DNA from: Armadillidium nasatum
Taxonomy: Eukaryota; Arthropoda; Malacostraca; Isopoda; Armadillidiidae
NCBI GenBank assembly: GCA_009176605.1
Contig: SEYY01000968.1
Coordinates: forward strand, 1-35,310
DNA length: 35,310 nucleotides
Direction of reading: 5' to 3'
Part shown: positions 22,782 through 35,310 of the stretch, in pieces
Layout: each line of letters opens with the position of its first letter
How positions within the stretch are numbered: the first letter of the stretch is position 1
Notes under the pieces: model-generated
Told to the model about the DNA's origin: nothing
The model's database searches: none
What the model saw: only the letters and a program-made list of their open reading frames with translations
Position numbers and translations under genes: made by a program

Positions 22782-22856
22782 AAATTTTAAAATTCGATCA
22801 CAACAAAACAAACTTACGAACAAACAACAATTAAGTAAATTTTGACGTACCGTACA

Positions 22857-23330
<474 letters not shown>

Positions 23331-23492
23331 GATACATAATTTATGTATGAAAATATTTTAGTATTAAATATAAAATATGTGAAAATAAATATTAGATTTC
23401 CTTGAACGATATTATTTTACCATTTTTCAGTGCTATCTATGAACACCAGATAATTCTATTATTCATTATTTTTATTTCTTACACTCATTTTA

Positions 23493-24905
23493 GTGAAAAG
23501 GCCAATCTTTTCGGACTCCTTTTTTCATCTAATTCTACCCTGAATGATTCTGGCATCCTTCCTCCTACTACTTCTTCTCTCAGGTGTCCCTTGTCTTTAC
23601 TCGTGATCTCAAATGATCAGGTGCATGGGATCCTGAAATCTATGAACATAAGGAAGGCAAGTGACCCGGATGGAATTCCTCCTAGTGTTTTGAGAGAGTG
23701 TGCTTCCGAGCTGGCTCCTGTCCTCGTTCAACTCTACTCTCTGTGGCTTAATACTAATACTTTTCCTCTGTGCTGGAAGCTTGCATATGTCCAACCGATC
23801 CCGAAAAAGGAAGCCGCTCTGAACCTTCTAACTATCGCGTTATTGCTCTTACTTGTATTCTCTTTAAAGTCTTTGAAACTATCCTCAACTCTCATTTCCT
23901 TGAACATTTGGAATCTCACTCCCTTCTCTCAGATCACAAGTATGGCTTCCGTCGCTCGAGGTCTACTGGTGATATTCTTTCCCATCTTACTGATCTATGG
24001 TCTTCTTCCCTTAGGGACTACGGGGAGTCTTGTGTGGTGGCGATTGACATATCCAAGGCTTTTGACTGAGTATGGCATGAGTCGCTGCTCTTTAAATTCC
24101 CTTCCTTTGGGTTTCTTCCTTCTCTTTGCTTACTCATGTCTAGTTTCCTCTCAAATCGCTCCACTTGTTGATGGAGCAACTTCTTCTTTCCCTATTAATT
24201 GTGGTGTTCCTCAGGGTTCTGTTCTTTCTCCTACTTTATTATTACTTTTCATCAACGACCACCTCAGCTGTAATTCAAACTGTTCATTCTTATGCCGACG
24301 ACTCAACTCTCCATTCTTCTACCCATTTCAAATCTGCTCCTTCTTTTCCTTCTAGAGTTGCTTCTCGTCTTCAATTTTCTGATTCCATTCTTTCCGATTT
24401 GGATGAGATTTCCCGGTGGGGCCACCCCAACCATGCGAAATTCAACTCTGAAAACTCAACTTCTTTACATCTCTCTCTCTCTCTCAAAAACACCTCCCAA
24501 CTTTCCTATCTCCTTCCATGGCTCTCCCGTCTCACCTGTGTACATAAATATTCCTGGTCTGAACAAAAACAATAAATTATCTTGGAAACCCATATCACAT
24601 CGGTTGCTAAGGTGGCCTCCAAAAAGCTGAGGGTTCTGTTCAGGTTGAGGGAATTTTTTTTTCAGAACAGTTACTTCAACTATATAATGGTATTATTTGG
24701 GGTGGTTCCGGTTCCACGCTTCTTTTGGATAAAATTGAGTCTAAGGCTGGGACTAATAAACTGTCCCCTACTTTCAAACTCCCTTGACTCTCTTTTCTCT
24801 GCGACGTGAACTTGGCGCACTCTCTCTTTTCTATAGGTACTACGACAGCAGATGCTCGAGGGAGCTGACCTCTCGCATTCCAGCACCATTTCATGACATG
24901 AATTT
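23493..24905 (+). mobile_element. LINE-A copy 3: RT to C-terminus, decayed
   Basis: Plus strand. RT entry at 23493: EKANLFGLLFSSNSTLNDSG, then MNIRKASDPDGIPPSVLREC and SELAPVLVQLYSLWLNTNTF. Then, with frameshifts, CILFKVFETILNSHFLEHLE, DHKYGFRRSRSTGDILSHLT and VVAIDISKAFD at about 23820-24069. The catalytic YADDSTLH at about 24291-24314 is intact. The C-terminal part is compressed and ends near 24905 (SSRELTSRIPAP style). A TGA follows SKAFD directly where the family has Arg-Val. It is 5' and 3' truncated. Confidence 0.9.
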
Positions 24906-24959
24906 TGTGTGAGCTTATATAATATAATATAATTATATATATATAATATAGTTATATAA

Positions 24960-25445
24960 TACCTAAACCATCCATATATCTATCTAGCCCCCTTTTAAAT
25001 TTGACAAGAGAATCACAGTCAACAATCTCTTGTGGCAAGTCATTCCAAAAATTAACAACTCTATTACTGAAAGAGTATTTTCTTAGATCGAGATGGCATG
25101 GCTTCTTTTTAATTTTCTTATCATGCCCTTTAGTTACTCTTCCACGGTCCACTGTAAAGTATTTTTCAATCTCTGTATTACTGTCAGATGCAAATATTTT
25201 GTAAACTTGAATCATATCCCCTCTGAGTAATCTCCTTTCAACCGAGAACATTCCTAACTCCTTCAACCTCTCTTCATAGCTCTTATTTTCAAAGCCAGAA
25301 ATCATCCTTGTTTCTCGACGTTGTACTCTCTCCAGCATATCTATGTCTTTTCTTAAATGAGGAGCCCAAACCTCTTTGCTCTTAATTATACCTAACATCT
25401 TATTAGCTCTATTCCTTGCTTCCAAACATTGATCAAACCAGATAA
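24960..25445 (-). mobile_element. CR1/L2-type LINE fragment 3: C-terminal end of ORF2
   Basis: One open minus-strand frame of 165 codons: [80 protein letters not shown], then LRKYSFSNRVVNFWNDLPQE and IVDCDSLVKFKRGLDRYMDG. This is the standard end of CR1/L2 ORF2. It is closely related to fragment 2 (shared EERLKELG and SDSNTEIEKYF) but better preserved. No 3' UTR follows: it runs into tataata-type sequence. Confidence 0.9.
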
Positions 25446-25449
25446 ACAC

Positions 25450-25615
<166 letters not shown>

Positions 25616-26055
25616 GCGGAAGACTTGAAAAGACAGATGAGGATTCAGAGATAAGAAAGTGATCAGAAAAACCCAGAGGAAGACAGAATTTGACAGTATA
25701 AGGAGAAAGATTAGAAGTTTAAATAATGGTCAAGAATACTGATTTGTTCTCCAAGAAGATCAAGGATAAGATTAGAATGCTGCACCAACTGCTTAAGATT
25801 GTTTTACATGGTGAATGAAAACTTGAAGAGTCAATGGCGGTGGTGAACAATGAAATCACCTAATATGATGATTTCTAAGAAAGGTGAAGAAGAGAGAATG
25901 TGCTTTATTTTGGAGTTTAGATAGTCAATAAATATAGGGTAGTAAGTAGAATTAAGATATATATAAACAGAACAAATAAATTTAGTCGTAGAATGACAAG
26001 AGAACTTAAGTAACAAGGAGGAAAAATCAGAAAGAGCAAACAAAACTGATGACTC
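25616..26055 (-). mobile_element. LINE-B copy 5, endonuclease part
   Basis: Minus-strand frame 26043-25831: SSLLLKFSCHSTTKFICSVY, then LNSKIKHILSSSPFLEIIIL, then GDFIVHHRH where the family has GDFNVHHQLW. Below it comes the LVQHSN-type region after the endonuclease and a start of the linker near 25620-25690. Both ends are truncated, and the lower end joins poly(T)/(AT)n. Confidence 0.8.
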
Positions 26056-26059
26056 AATT

Positions 26060-26550
26060 ACTTAAACCTGATCCTCAATATCACTCTAAAGGGTAACAAA
26101 ATGTTTATGCTTTTCGTTTACTAATATATATTAAACACAGTACATTGATGATAATTAATCTCTTTATTTTTATATAATAAATTTACAAACCCTACCTAAC
26201 TAAGGAGCTCCTACTAATGCTTAAATACTCAAACAATATAAAATTCCTAACACAAAAAATATATATAACTTTTACAAACAAATATAATAACTCTTAATTC
26301 TTAAAAAATTATATTAAGAAATAATACTTTTGATCTATATATATGTATAAAATATTACTAATATTTAACTAATAAATAAATTGGTAAATACAAAAAACAA
26401 GAAAAATCAATATTAAGCAAAAATAATAATAATAATAATAAATCACAAATTTGAGATTAAGACTGCAGTTATTTTACATTTACATTGGTCATTTGGTCCC
26501 ATTTTTTTCTGTCCTCACTGGGAAACAATTGTGATTCTCTACAGGAGTGA
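26060..26550. other. AT-rich non-coding sequence
   Basis: Contains a short (AAT)n at about 26424-26442. No gene seen. Confidence 0.5.
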
Positions 26551-26659
26551 TCAAAAAATCTTCCCTTCTGTTTTTAACTGGACACTATTGATCTTTCTTT
26601 TTTCTCCCTTATTGGGTAACTTCACAATTTTTGGTATCTTGATGTTGAACAAGCTTCTT
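26551..26659 (-). CDS. Candidate terminal exon, unidentified
   Basis: Acceptor aaaattttccacag at 26659. One frame gives RSLFNIKIPKIVKLPNKGEK, RKINSVQLKTEGKIF and a TGA. Another, in phase with the exon end at 26942, gives KKLVQHQDTKNCEVTQ and a stop. Neither is recognised, and the two frames cannot be ranked from sequence alone. Confidence 0.25.
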
Positions 26660-26941
26660 CTGTGGAAAATTTTGAAACCAGTTACACAAACCCTTTAACA
26701 AAACAAAAAATGGAAAGTTAAACATAAATCCCCCTTTCTTTTTGATTAGACTTCATTAGATTGGTATTAAGCACTATTGATTTTAATGAACCTTTTTAAT
26801 TACTTTTATTTTTAATTTCCTTTACAATTATTATCAACTTTTGAATCGCTAAACCCCTTAATGTTATTATAAACCTTACATTAATAATTATAGACTTTTT
26901 ACTCTTTTTGGTTCATCAATAAATATAAAGTTAAAACTTAC

Positions 26942-26980
26942 CCAGATGGGTCGGTTCACAATAATGTGCTCCAATTGCCT
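26942..26980 (-). CDS. Candidate small exon, unidentified
   Basis: Minus strand QLEHIIVNRPIW ends at a consensus donor, TGG|GTAAGT. Codons upstream (IPTINKR) stay open for a further 20 bases, so the 5' edge is uncertain. Confidence 0.3.
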
Positions 26981-27129
26981 CTTGTTTATAGTTGGAATTG
27001 ATTTTTATAATTTAATTGTTCCAAAAAATTTTTATTTCAAATTTCCCTTTATCTCAAAAAAAAAAGAAGGAAAAAAAAAAAACAACTACTTAATTTTGCA
27101 ATAATATTCTATAAGAGAGAAAGGAATAA

Positions 27130-27310
<181 letters not shown>

Positions 27311-27419
27311 AGTTTGAGTCATATTTCAAAAACAAGTTCAAGCTCTTGCTAATCTCATAATAAACTATATATTATTGTATTAAATATTTTTTTTTTTTTT
27401 TTTTAAAAGTATTAAAGTG

Positions 27420-27536
<117 letters not shown>

Positions 27537-27710
27537 ATAAAAAGAAGTAAAACTAATCAAAATTTTAAAAACCTCAACTTTTGAAAGGTTTGAAAAATCA
27601 GGATTATTTGATATACTGTATGTATAATATTTTTGAGAAATATGAACCTTCCTGAATATTTTTATATAAAAAAAGTATACAGAAATATGAAAATTAATAT
27701 TTTTTTAAAA

Positions 27711-27810
27711 NNNNNNNNNNNNNNNNNNNNNNNNNNNNNNNNNNNNNNNNNNNNNNNNNNNNNNNNNNNNNNNNNNNNNNNNNNNNNNNNNNNNNNNNNN
27801 NNNNNNNNNN
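27711..27810. other. Assembly gap, 100 N
   Basis: Exactly 100 N, the usual placeholder for a scaffold join of unknown true size. Order and distance across it are not guaranteed. Confidence 0.99.
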
Positions 27811-28054
27811 ATCAGATTTTTTGTTTATTTATTTTTATAGTTTATTTATTTATTTTTTTGATATATAAATGTAGAATATATTTTTTATTTTTTTATTATA
27901 AAAGTACTTTTCATAATGCATCTTTGAGATTGCATTTAATGTTACCTAATAAAGAGTAAATGTTGATTTATTTATAAACTTTTTCTTCCAGTAAGCAAAA
28001 GTTTTGTCTTTGAGACATTTCAAGTTAAAAAAAAAAAAATCAATTTTAATAATT

Positions 28055-28171
28055 ATGAATTTCGAATGTGAGTCAGAAATTATTATAGTGGAACCATTAA
28101 AGAGTACCAAAGAAAATGACCAAACAGTTAATCTTCACTTAGAGCAACCATCAACATTAGAAGAATTTCAG
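28055..28171 (+). CDS. First coding exon of an unidentified acidic protein
   Basis: ATG at 28055 begins 39 codons: MNFECESEIIIVEPLKSTKE then NDQTVNLHLEQPSTLEEFQ, ending exactly at CAG|GTATGA. An acceptor-like ttttcttccag at 27981-27991 suggests that the same exon carries 63 bases of 5' UTR after an earlier non-coding exon. The phase is 0, matching the exon at 30860. The stretch is acidic and low in structure. No domain is visible. Such N-termini, with VKSExxVKEEL in the next exon, are common before C2H2 zinc fingers in arthropods, but no finger lies in the window. Confidence 0.6.
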
Positions 28172-28188
28172 GTATGATACATAACAAC

Positions 28189-28213
28189 TATTATTATTAT
28201 TATTATTATTATT
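28189..28213. repeat. (ATT)n microsatellite
   Basis: About eight ATT units, 17 bases into the intron after the exon ending at 28171. Confidence 0.9.
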
Positions 28214-29242
28214 TTTGTTGATGTTGTAGTAGTCATAGTAGTATGAAATTTCTTAACAAAATTAGCTGTCTTATTAAACCAAATTAAATTTAATAAAATT
28301 TAGTGATTTACCTTGTATGGGCCTCTGTGACAATGTAAATTTTTTTTTTTAAATCTATTTTATCATAATTCCACATTTCTTGAAATTAAAATGAAATAAA
28401 ACTGTATGTCAATGCATTTTATGTCATTTAATGAGTTTAAAGAATTTTTTCTTTTGTCATTGATAAAGAAAGAGGATCTGTTAAAATAACAACATTGGTG
28501 TGAGTCCTTTGATTTAAACGTAAAAGAGTACAGAAAATTTATATAATTATGCTACAAACAAAGTGGTATAAGGTGGATTTCATTTGAGATGAAAATTCTT
28601 TATATTTCAAAACAAGCTGTGAATCCATTCTTATTAAAACAATCTGTAATAGAATAATATTATTATTAATAATAATAATGATAATTTTCCATGAAAACGT
28701 CTGTTGAAGTATGTCACTATTACTTTTTGGATGTGCCATTTAAAAAGTAATTAAAATTAAAATAAATTGTAAATATGAATTAAAGGATATCAACAGGATC
28801 TATTTGAAACAAATTAAATTTTCAAGAAATTTTTCCATTTACTTATTTAAGGTAAGTTATTGAATTGAAAGTTGTTAAAAATCAAAGATATAAAATATTA
28901 AAGTCTTAAATTAATTAAATTTTAAATAAATTTGTACAATTTTGCAAATGCAGTATATATTTATGCCCAGATATTTTCCTTTATTGTTAATGTCATCTTC
29001 TCTTCTGCAGTGGTGAGCTACAATTGACTGCCTAATTCCTTGGTATTTCTTTTGATCAAGGAGTATGTATTGATCTTTGAAAGGTCAAAAATAAATTTAT
29101 TCTTGACCACCTTATATATTTATAAAGATAAAATAGAATTCTTCTATTTGACCCCTAATTCTTATTACCAAAATTATTTTACAAAGACTTTCTCTACTTT
29201 ACCTTTATCAATTAATATCATTTTTTTTTGTAATATTTATAT
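28214..29242. other. Intron sequence, AT-rich
   Basis: No element ends or coding potential recognised. It lies between the plus-strand exon and the hAT-like end at 29243. Confidence 0.5.
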
Positions 29243-29388
29243 TAGGGATGAGCCATATGGCGAATTTGTCAGCTATTGGATATCTATAAATTTTCAAAAA
29301 CTGGAGATCAAATATCCAGTTTTTACCATATAGTCAGATATCCTGCAAAAATTGCTGGATTTTCCTTTAAATTCACATTAATTGCTAA
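29243..29388 (+). mobile_element. hAT-like element end (TAGGGATGA family), copy 2
   Basis: tagggatgagccatatggcg, then gatatc and atatcc motifs, then ctttaaattcacattaattg just before (AT)n. Same order as copy 1 at 4760-4633, read in the opposite orientation. It lies in the intron of the plus-strand gene. Confidence 0.55.
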
Positions 29389-30520
<1,132 letters not shown>

Positions 30521-30639
30521 GTTTTGTTTAGCAGTGTGACTACAAAATAACTAGGTATTATAGATAGCAGAAAACCTAAATTTTATGATCATTGAATATT
30601 TTCAATCTTGTTTCAACCTTCATGATTTCTGTAAAATAA

Positions 30640-30746
30640 ATGGTATCGGTATCAGTACTCGGTATAAGTAAATTTAGAGGTATCAGTATCGGATGGTTTA
30701 AAATTACTGGTATTGGTTAAAATTTTGGTATCGCCCATCCCTACTG
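30640..30746 (-). mobile_element. hAT-like element end with GATACC repeats
   Basis: Read on the minus strand it starts CAGTAGGGATGGGCGATACC at 30746, followed by several short ATACC/GATAC motifs. Such starts are typical of non-autonomous hAT elements. The other end was not found. Confidence 0.5.
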
Positions 30747-30859
30747 GTAATACAGAATCATTTTTCAATCAACAAAAAAATAGTTAATTTATATATATAT
30801 TAATAGTATTAACAGGAGCACTTAGAAAATATTGAGTTTTTACAAAACATTTTTAACAG

Positions 30860-30991
30860 GAGATAAATTGTATCCCATTCGTTGGAGTGAAAAGCGAAAC
30901 TGAAGTAAAAGAAGAACTTGAGAGTATTAAGAGGAAAGACATAGCAAATGATGAACTTTTTAACGAAATTTGTATGTTGGATCAAAATCAG
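30860..30991 (+). CDS. Second coding exon of the unidentified acidic protein
   Basis: Acceptor catttttaacag at 30859, 44 codons in phase 0, donor CAG|GTATAA. Residues are EINCIPFVGVKSETEVKEEL, ESIKRKDIANDELFNEICML, DQNQ. VKSETEVKEEL is a sumoylation-like, acidic linker style that I associate with arthropod zinc-finger protein N-termini. It is 2.7 kb from the first exon. The next exon is not identified: an acceptor at 35139 would join in phase but reads SIWLKDQLLQYLNTLQCF and then stops. Confidence 0.6.
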
Positions 30992-31106
30992 GTATAAATA
31001 AAGTGTTTAAAGATTATTACATTAGATAAGATATTGTTACTTATGAAAGCATGTAAAACCAATTAACAATAATGCACAAATTGTAACCGAAAAAAAATAA
31101 ATAAAT

Positions 31107-31592
<486 letters not shown>

Positions 31593-31595
31593 CAT

Positions 31596-31730
31596 ACACA
31601 AAGGTGAGCATCGTTACTCAAAAAAGTGCATTTAAATTTTACTTGAAAAAAGTAAATTCCGTTTCTTTGAAAAGAAAAAGAAAAGTAACGAAGGTTCCGT
31701 TACTTTTAGCTTTTGACTACGACATTAATT
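31596..31730 (+). mobile_element. hAT-like element end, CAAAGGTGAGCA type, copy 2
   Basis: caaaggtgagcatcgttact, then aaagtaacgaaggttccgtt and acttttagcttttgac. It resembles the end at 31230 in the same orientation, so it is a second, related copy and not the opposite end. Confidence 0.5.
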
Positions 31731-32238
<508 letters not shown>

Positions 32239-32870
32239 CTTTAAACCACATATCACAATGGCTGTTAATGCAGCCTCTAAGAAGTTGGTAATACTATTCA
32301 GGTTGCGAGAATTTTTCTCTTCTGAGCAGTTACTCCAATTAGATATGGGTCTTATTTGCCCTTATATGGAGGATTATTCTCACATGTGGAGGGGGGGAGC
32401 TCCAGCTTGTCCACTCTTCTGGACAGGGTTGAGTCTAAAGATTAAAGATTTAATAAACTGTCACCAACTTTCAAACTCTCTTGAGTCTTGACCCTCTAGT
32501 TCTGAGATGTGACGTTGGCGCAGAAACTCTTTTCTATAGGTATAGGTACTACAATGGTGGGTACTTGAGGGAATTGGCCTCTCGCATTTCTCCACCACTG
32601 CGTCGTCCTCGTTGCACAAGGGGTGCTATGCTTTTTCACTAATTTTGGGTGGATACTGGAAACCTTAGGCTTGCCCATTGTGGCGGCTTCCTCTTTCCAG
32701 TCCACCTCTGTTCTGCAAAATTCTCTACCATCTTCTATTTTTCCTCCTGTATTTAATCTTCCTCTCTTCAAGGTCTCCGTCTGCGCCCACCTGAGGAATG
32801 TGCGTTAGTTTCGAGTCTGGCTGGGTTTTCGTACTTTTGTATGTGCCCCCTCATTGAAATAGGCTCTGCT
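32239..32870 (+). mobile_element. LINE-A copy 4, C-terminal part and 3' UTR
   Basis: Plus strand: FKPHITMAVNAASKKLVILF, RLREFFSSEQLLQLDMGLI, then by frameshift LINCHQLSNSLES, and at 32623-32808 SFQSTSVLQNSLPSSIFPPV and FNLPLFKVSVCAHLRNVR. The 3' UTR follows (ggctgggttttcgtactttt, ccccctcattgaaataggct) to about 32870. Both flanks are LINE-A sequence in the other orientation. Confidence 0.85.
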
Positions 32871-32879
32871 CGTGATGTG

Positions 32880-34560
32880 GTGGCAAACTGTTAAAAAAAT
32901 GAGATTAAATTCGGCAGGAAACGCAGAAGATGGGAGAGAATTCTACAAAACAAAGGTGGCTGGAAAGGAGGCACCACAGCGGACAACTCTGGAGCTGCAT
33001 ATGTCAATACAAAATTTATGTGCAGACATAAATTGTGCTACGAGGCCGAGGTAAAGGTGGAGGTATACGAGTGGGCAATTTCCTCGAGCATTTACCGCTG
33101 TAGTACCAATAGAAAAGAGACAAGACACCAACGTCACGTCGCAAAGATAAGGGGTCAAGTGAATTAGAAAAAGCGATAGTTTTCCTCAACCTTATCCAAA
33201 AGTCGGGTGAAATCTGAGCCACCACAGATATTAGAGCAGTACTCCATACAAGGGCGGATGAGGCCCTTGTATAATTGGAGTAACTGCGAAAAAGGAAAAA
33301 AAAATTCTCAGTCTAAACAGAATTTCCAGCTTCTTTGAGGCCGTCCTAGAAACCATTGTGAAGTGAGGTTTTCAAGACATTTTTTTATTTATGTGAAGGC
33401 CAAGGATGTTTATATTTTCGACAGGAGAAACGGATGAACCATCAAAATAAAATAGAAAAGTTAGGTGACTTTGAGAGGGAGACTTCAAGAAGTTGAGTTT
33501 TTAAAGAGTTGAATTTCACAAGGTTGAGACGACCCCACTTGGAAATTCTATCCAGGTCTGCAAGAATGGAACCGGAAAGATGAAGACGAGAGGCAACTCT
33601 AGAAGCAAAAGAGGCAGCAGATTTGAAATGAGTAGAAGAAAGAAGAAAAGTAGGAATGGAGTAGGATACAAGACAGAACCGTGAGGAACATCACTATTGA
33701 CAGGAAAGGAAGAAGTCGCCCCATCAACAACAGCCGAAATCAAACGATTAGAAAGAAAACTAGACATAATTAGGCAAAGAGAAGGAGGAAACCCAAAGGA
33801 TGGAAGCTTGGAAAGCAGTGACGCATGCAATACCCGACCAAATGCCTTAGATATGTCAAGCTCCACTACAAAAGATCCCCATGTCTCTAAGGGCAGAAGA
33901 CCATAAATGTGTGAGATAGGAAAGTATATCACCAGTAGACCTCGAACGCCGAAAGCCATACTGATGATCAGAAAAGGGAATGAGATTCCAGATGATTCAA
34001 GAAATGAGAGTTGAGAAGGCTTTCAAAGATCTTTGACAGAATACAAATGAGAGCAATAATGTGATAGTTAGAAGGATCAGAGCCACTACCCTTCTTGAGA
34101 ATAGGTTTGACTAATGCGCTTCCAACATTGAGGAAAAGTACTAGTAGTGAGGCATAGAGAGGAAAATTGAGCGAGGGAGGGGGCCAGCTCAGAAGCACAC
34201 TCCCTTAAAACTCTGAGAGGAATGCCAACCGGGCCGATTGCCTTCCTAACGTTCATAGATTTCAGAAGTCCATGCACCTGATCAAATGTAAAAACAGGTA
34301 AAGGTATGGGACATCTGAGAGAAGAAGTAGGAGGAGGATTGCCAGAGTCGTCCAGGGTTGAATTAGAAGAAAAAAGGAGGCCGAAAATATTAGCCTGCTC
34401 AGTTGCTGCTCGTTGGAGTGTCAGTAGCACAACCATCAGATTGAATAAGAGAAGGAAATGAAGATTTACAGAAGATGTTAGTGAGGTTTTTGGCAAGAGG
34501 TCAGAAAGATTTGTTAGTAGGAGAATTTAGGAGCTCAACCACACCTTCGTTTGGTGACAG
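32880..34560 (-). mobile_element. LINE-A copy 5: RT entry to C-terminus
   Basis: Minus strand from the top: KANIFGLLFSSNSTLDDSGN-like at 34410-34350, MNVRKAIGPVGIPLRVLREC, ASELAPSLAQFSSLCLTTST, LKKGSGSDPSNYHIIALICI, LSKIFESLLNSHFLNHLESH, VVELDISKAFGRVLHASLLS (D-R in the family is G-R here) and SFPVNSDVPHGSVLYPTPFL. The YADD segment is missing or scrambled near 33640-33660, where a deletion joins FLLF to LLISNLL. The C-terminal domain runs 33225-32943. The 5' end is lost at about 34530, before a poly(A)/(AT)n run. Confidence 0.88.
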
Positions 34561-34579
34561 TCTGCTTTGCTCGTCGAAG

Positions 34580-35138
<559 letters not shown>

Positions 35139-35143
35139 CAATA

Positions 35144-35268
35144 TGGCTAAAAGATCAGCTTCTGCAGTATTTGAATACTTTACAATGTTTCAGGATAGGC
35201 TCGAAATAGCTAAATGTTAACATCTGCAGTCAGAAAATCTGCACAAGTAGAGTATCTGCTAAAAAATA
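35144..35268 (+). pseudogene. BED-type zinc finger with a one-base frameshift (ZBED/hAT type)
   Basis: ATG at 35144 reads MAKRSASAVFEYFTMFQDRL, then EIAKC and TAA. Removing one base at the stop restores the register to NICSQKICTSRVSAKK before a second stop at about 35268. BED fingers show S-x-V-(W/F)-x-Y-F, then AKCxIC with the CxxC pair, which matches on both sides of the break. A good splice acceptor lies at 35139. The His pair of the finger would be expected further on but the frame is lost. It is a fragment of a hAT transposase or a domesticated ZBED gene. Confidence 0.6.
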
Positions 35269-35310
35269 AAAAATAAGAAAAGAAAAAAATCTTAATTTTC
35301 TTAATCTTCT

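Noticed and set aside
29040..29333. 97-codon plus-strand frame in the intron of the acidic-protein gene
   Set aside because: Overlaps the hAT-like end, has AT-driven composition, and no splice or start context.
35139..35211. Third exon of the plus-strand acidic protein (SIWLKDQLLQYLNTLQCF)
   Set aside because: The acceptor and phase fit, but the frame stops after 23 codons, while another frame over the same bases reads as a BED finger, which is the better explanation.

Overview
This is a window of animal nuclear DNA: AT-rich, intron-bearing and dominated by transposable-element debris and (AT)n microsatellites. There is no bacterial gene organisation. The two commonest retroelements are jockey-like LINEs whose protein style (for example GRxSRELASRIPPPLRRPR, YASHIWGGSTHTALL and the RT box SYADDSTLH) matches elements I associate with decapod and other malacostracan crustaceans. 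A crustacean host is therefore my best guess, but it is inferred from memory of repeat style and not proven. A 100-base run of N (27711-27810) marks a scaffold join.

Host genes. (1) On the minus strand, exons at 14378-14324 (less certain), 14283-14155, 13977-13817, 6355-6211 and 6029-5907 have consensus GT/AG borders. The last four agree in codon phase and read as one 185-residue C-terminal protein segment ending in a stop. Residues in it resemble the N-terminal single-strand-annealing domain of Rad52/Rad22. One intron of about 7.5 kb (6356-13816) is packed with LINEs, a hAT-like element and AT tracts. Further minus-strand candidate exons lie at 16195-16108, 16704-16631 and 17386-17259; how they connect is unresolved. 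(2) On the plus strand, two phase-0 exons (28055-28171, with the start codon, and 30860-30991) encode the acidic N-terminus of an unidentified protein. (3) Weak minus-strand candidate exons lie at 26942-26980 and 26551-26659.

Region by region. 1-1650: fragments of three retroelements (a LINE endonuclease, LINE-A 3' end, Penelope-like GIY-YIG domain). 2100-2760: decayed Tc1/mariner transposase. 2974-3690: MITE with 28-bp inverted ends. 4493-4760: hAT-like end plus AT tract. 5900-14400: the Rad52-like gene; its large intron holds LINE-A (6495-9190), LINE-B (9445-9810), a CR1/L2 LINE (9815-11945) interrupted by a hAT-like element, and LINE-B again (12227-13705). 14510-16090: a dispersed repeat and LINE-B. 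16100-18900: mostly intron-like sequence with candidate exons and a BED-finger remnant. 18900-22800: AT tracts, a foldback element, a CR1/L2 RT fragment, LINE-B 3' end, a tandem duplication and a MITE. 22860-26060: compound AT/GA satellites, LINE-A, CR1/L2 and LINE-B fragments. 26060-31000: AT-rich sequence holding the plus-strand gene. 31100-35310: hAT-like ends, oppositely oriented LINE-A copies and a frameshifted BED zinc finger.

The most distinctive feature is 27 long (AT)n tracts, together about 3.6 kb or a tenth of the window. They are not placed at random. They sit at the same internal position in two hAT-like copies, at the 3' end of several LINE copies, before two copies of an unnamed repeat, and right against two 3' splice sites of the Rad52-like gene. 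Nothing in the window is a demonstrably intact mobile element, and I see no RNA genes or CRISPR arrays.
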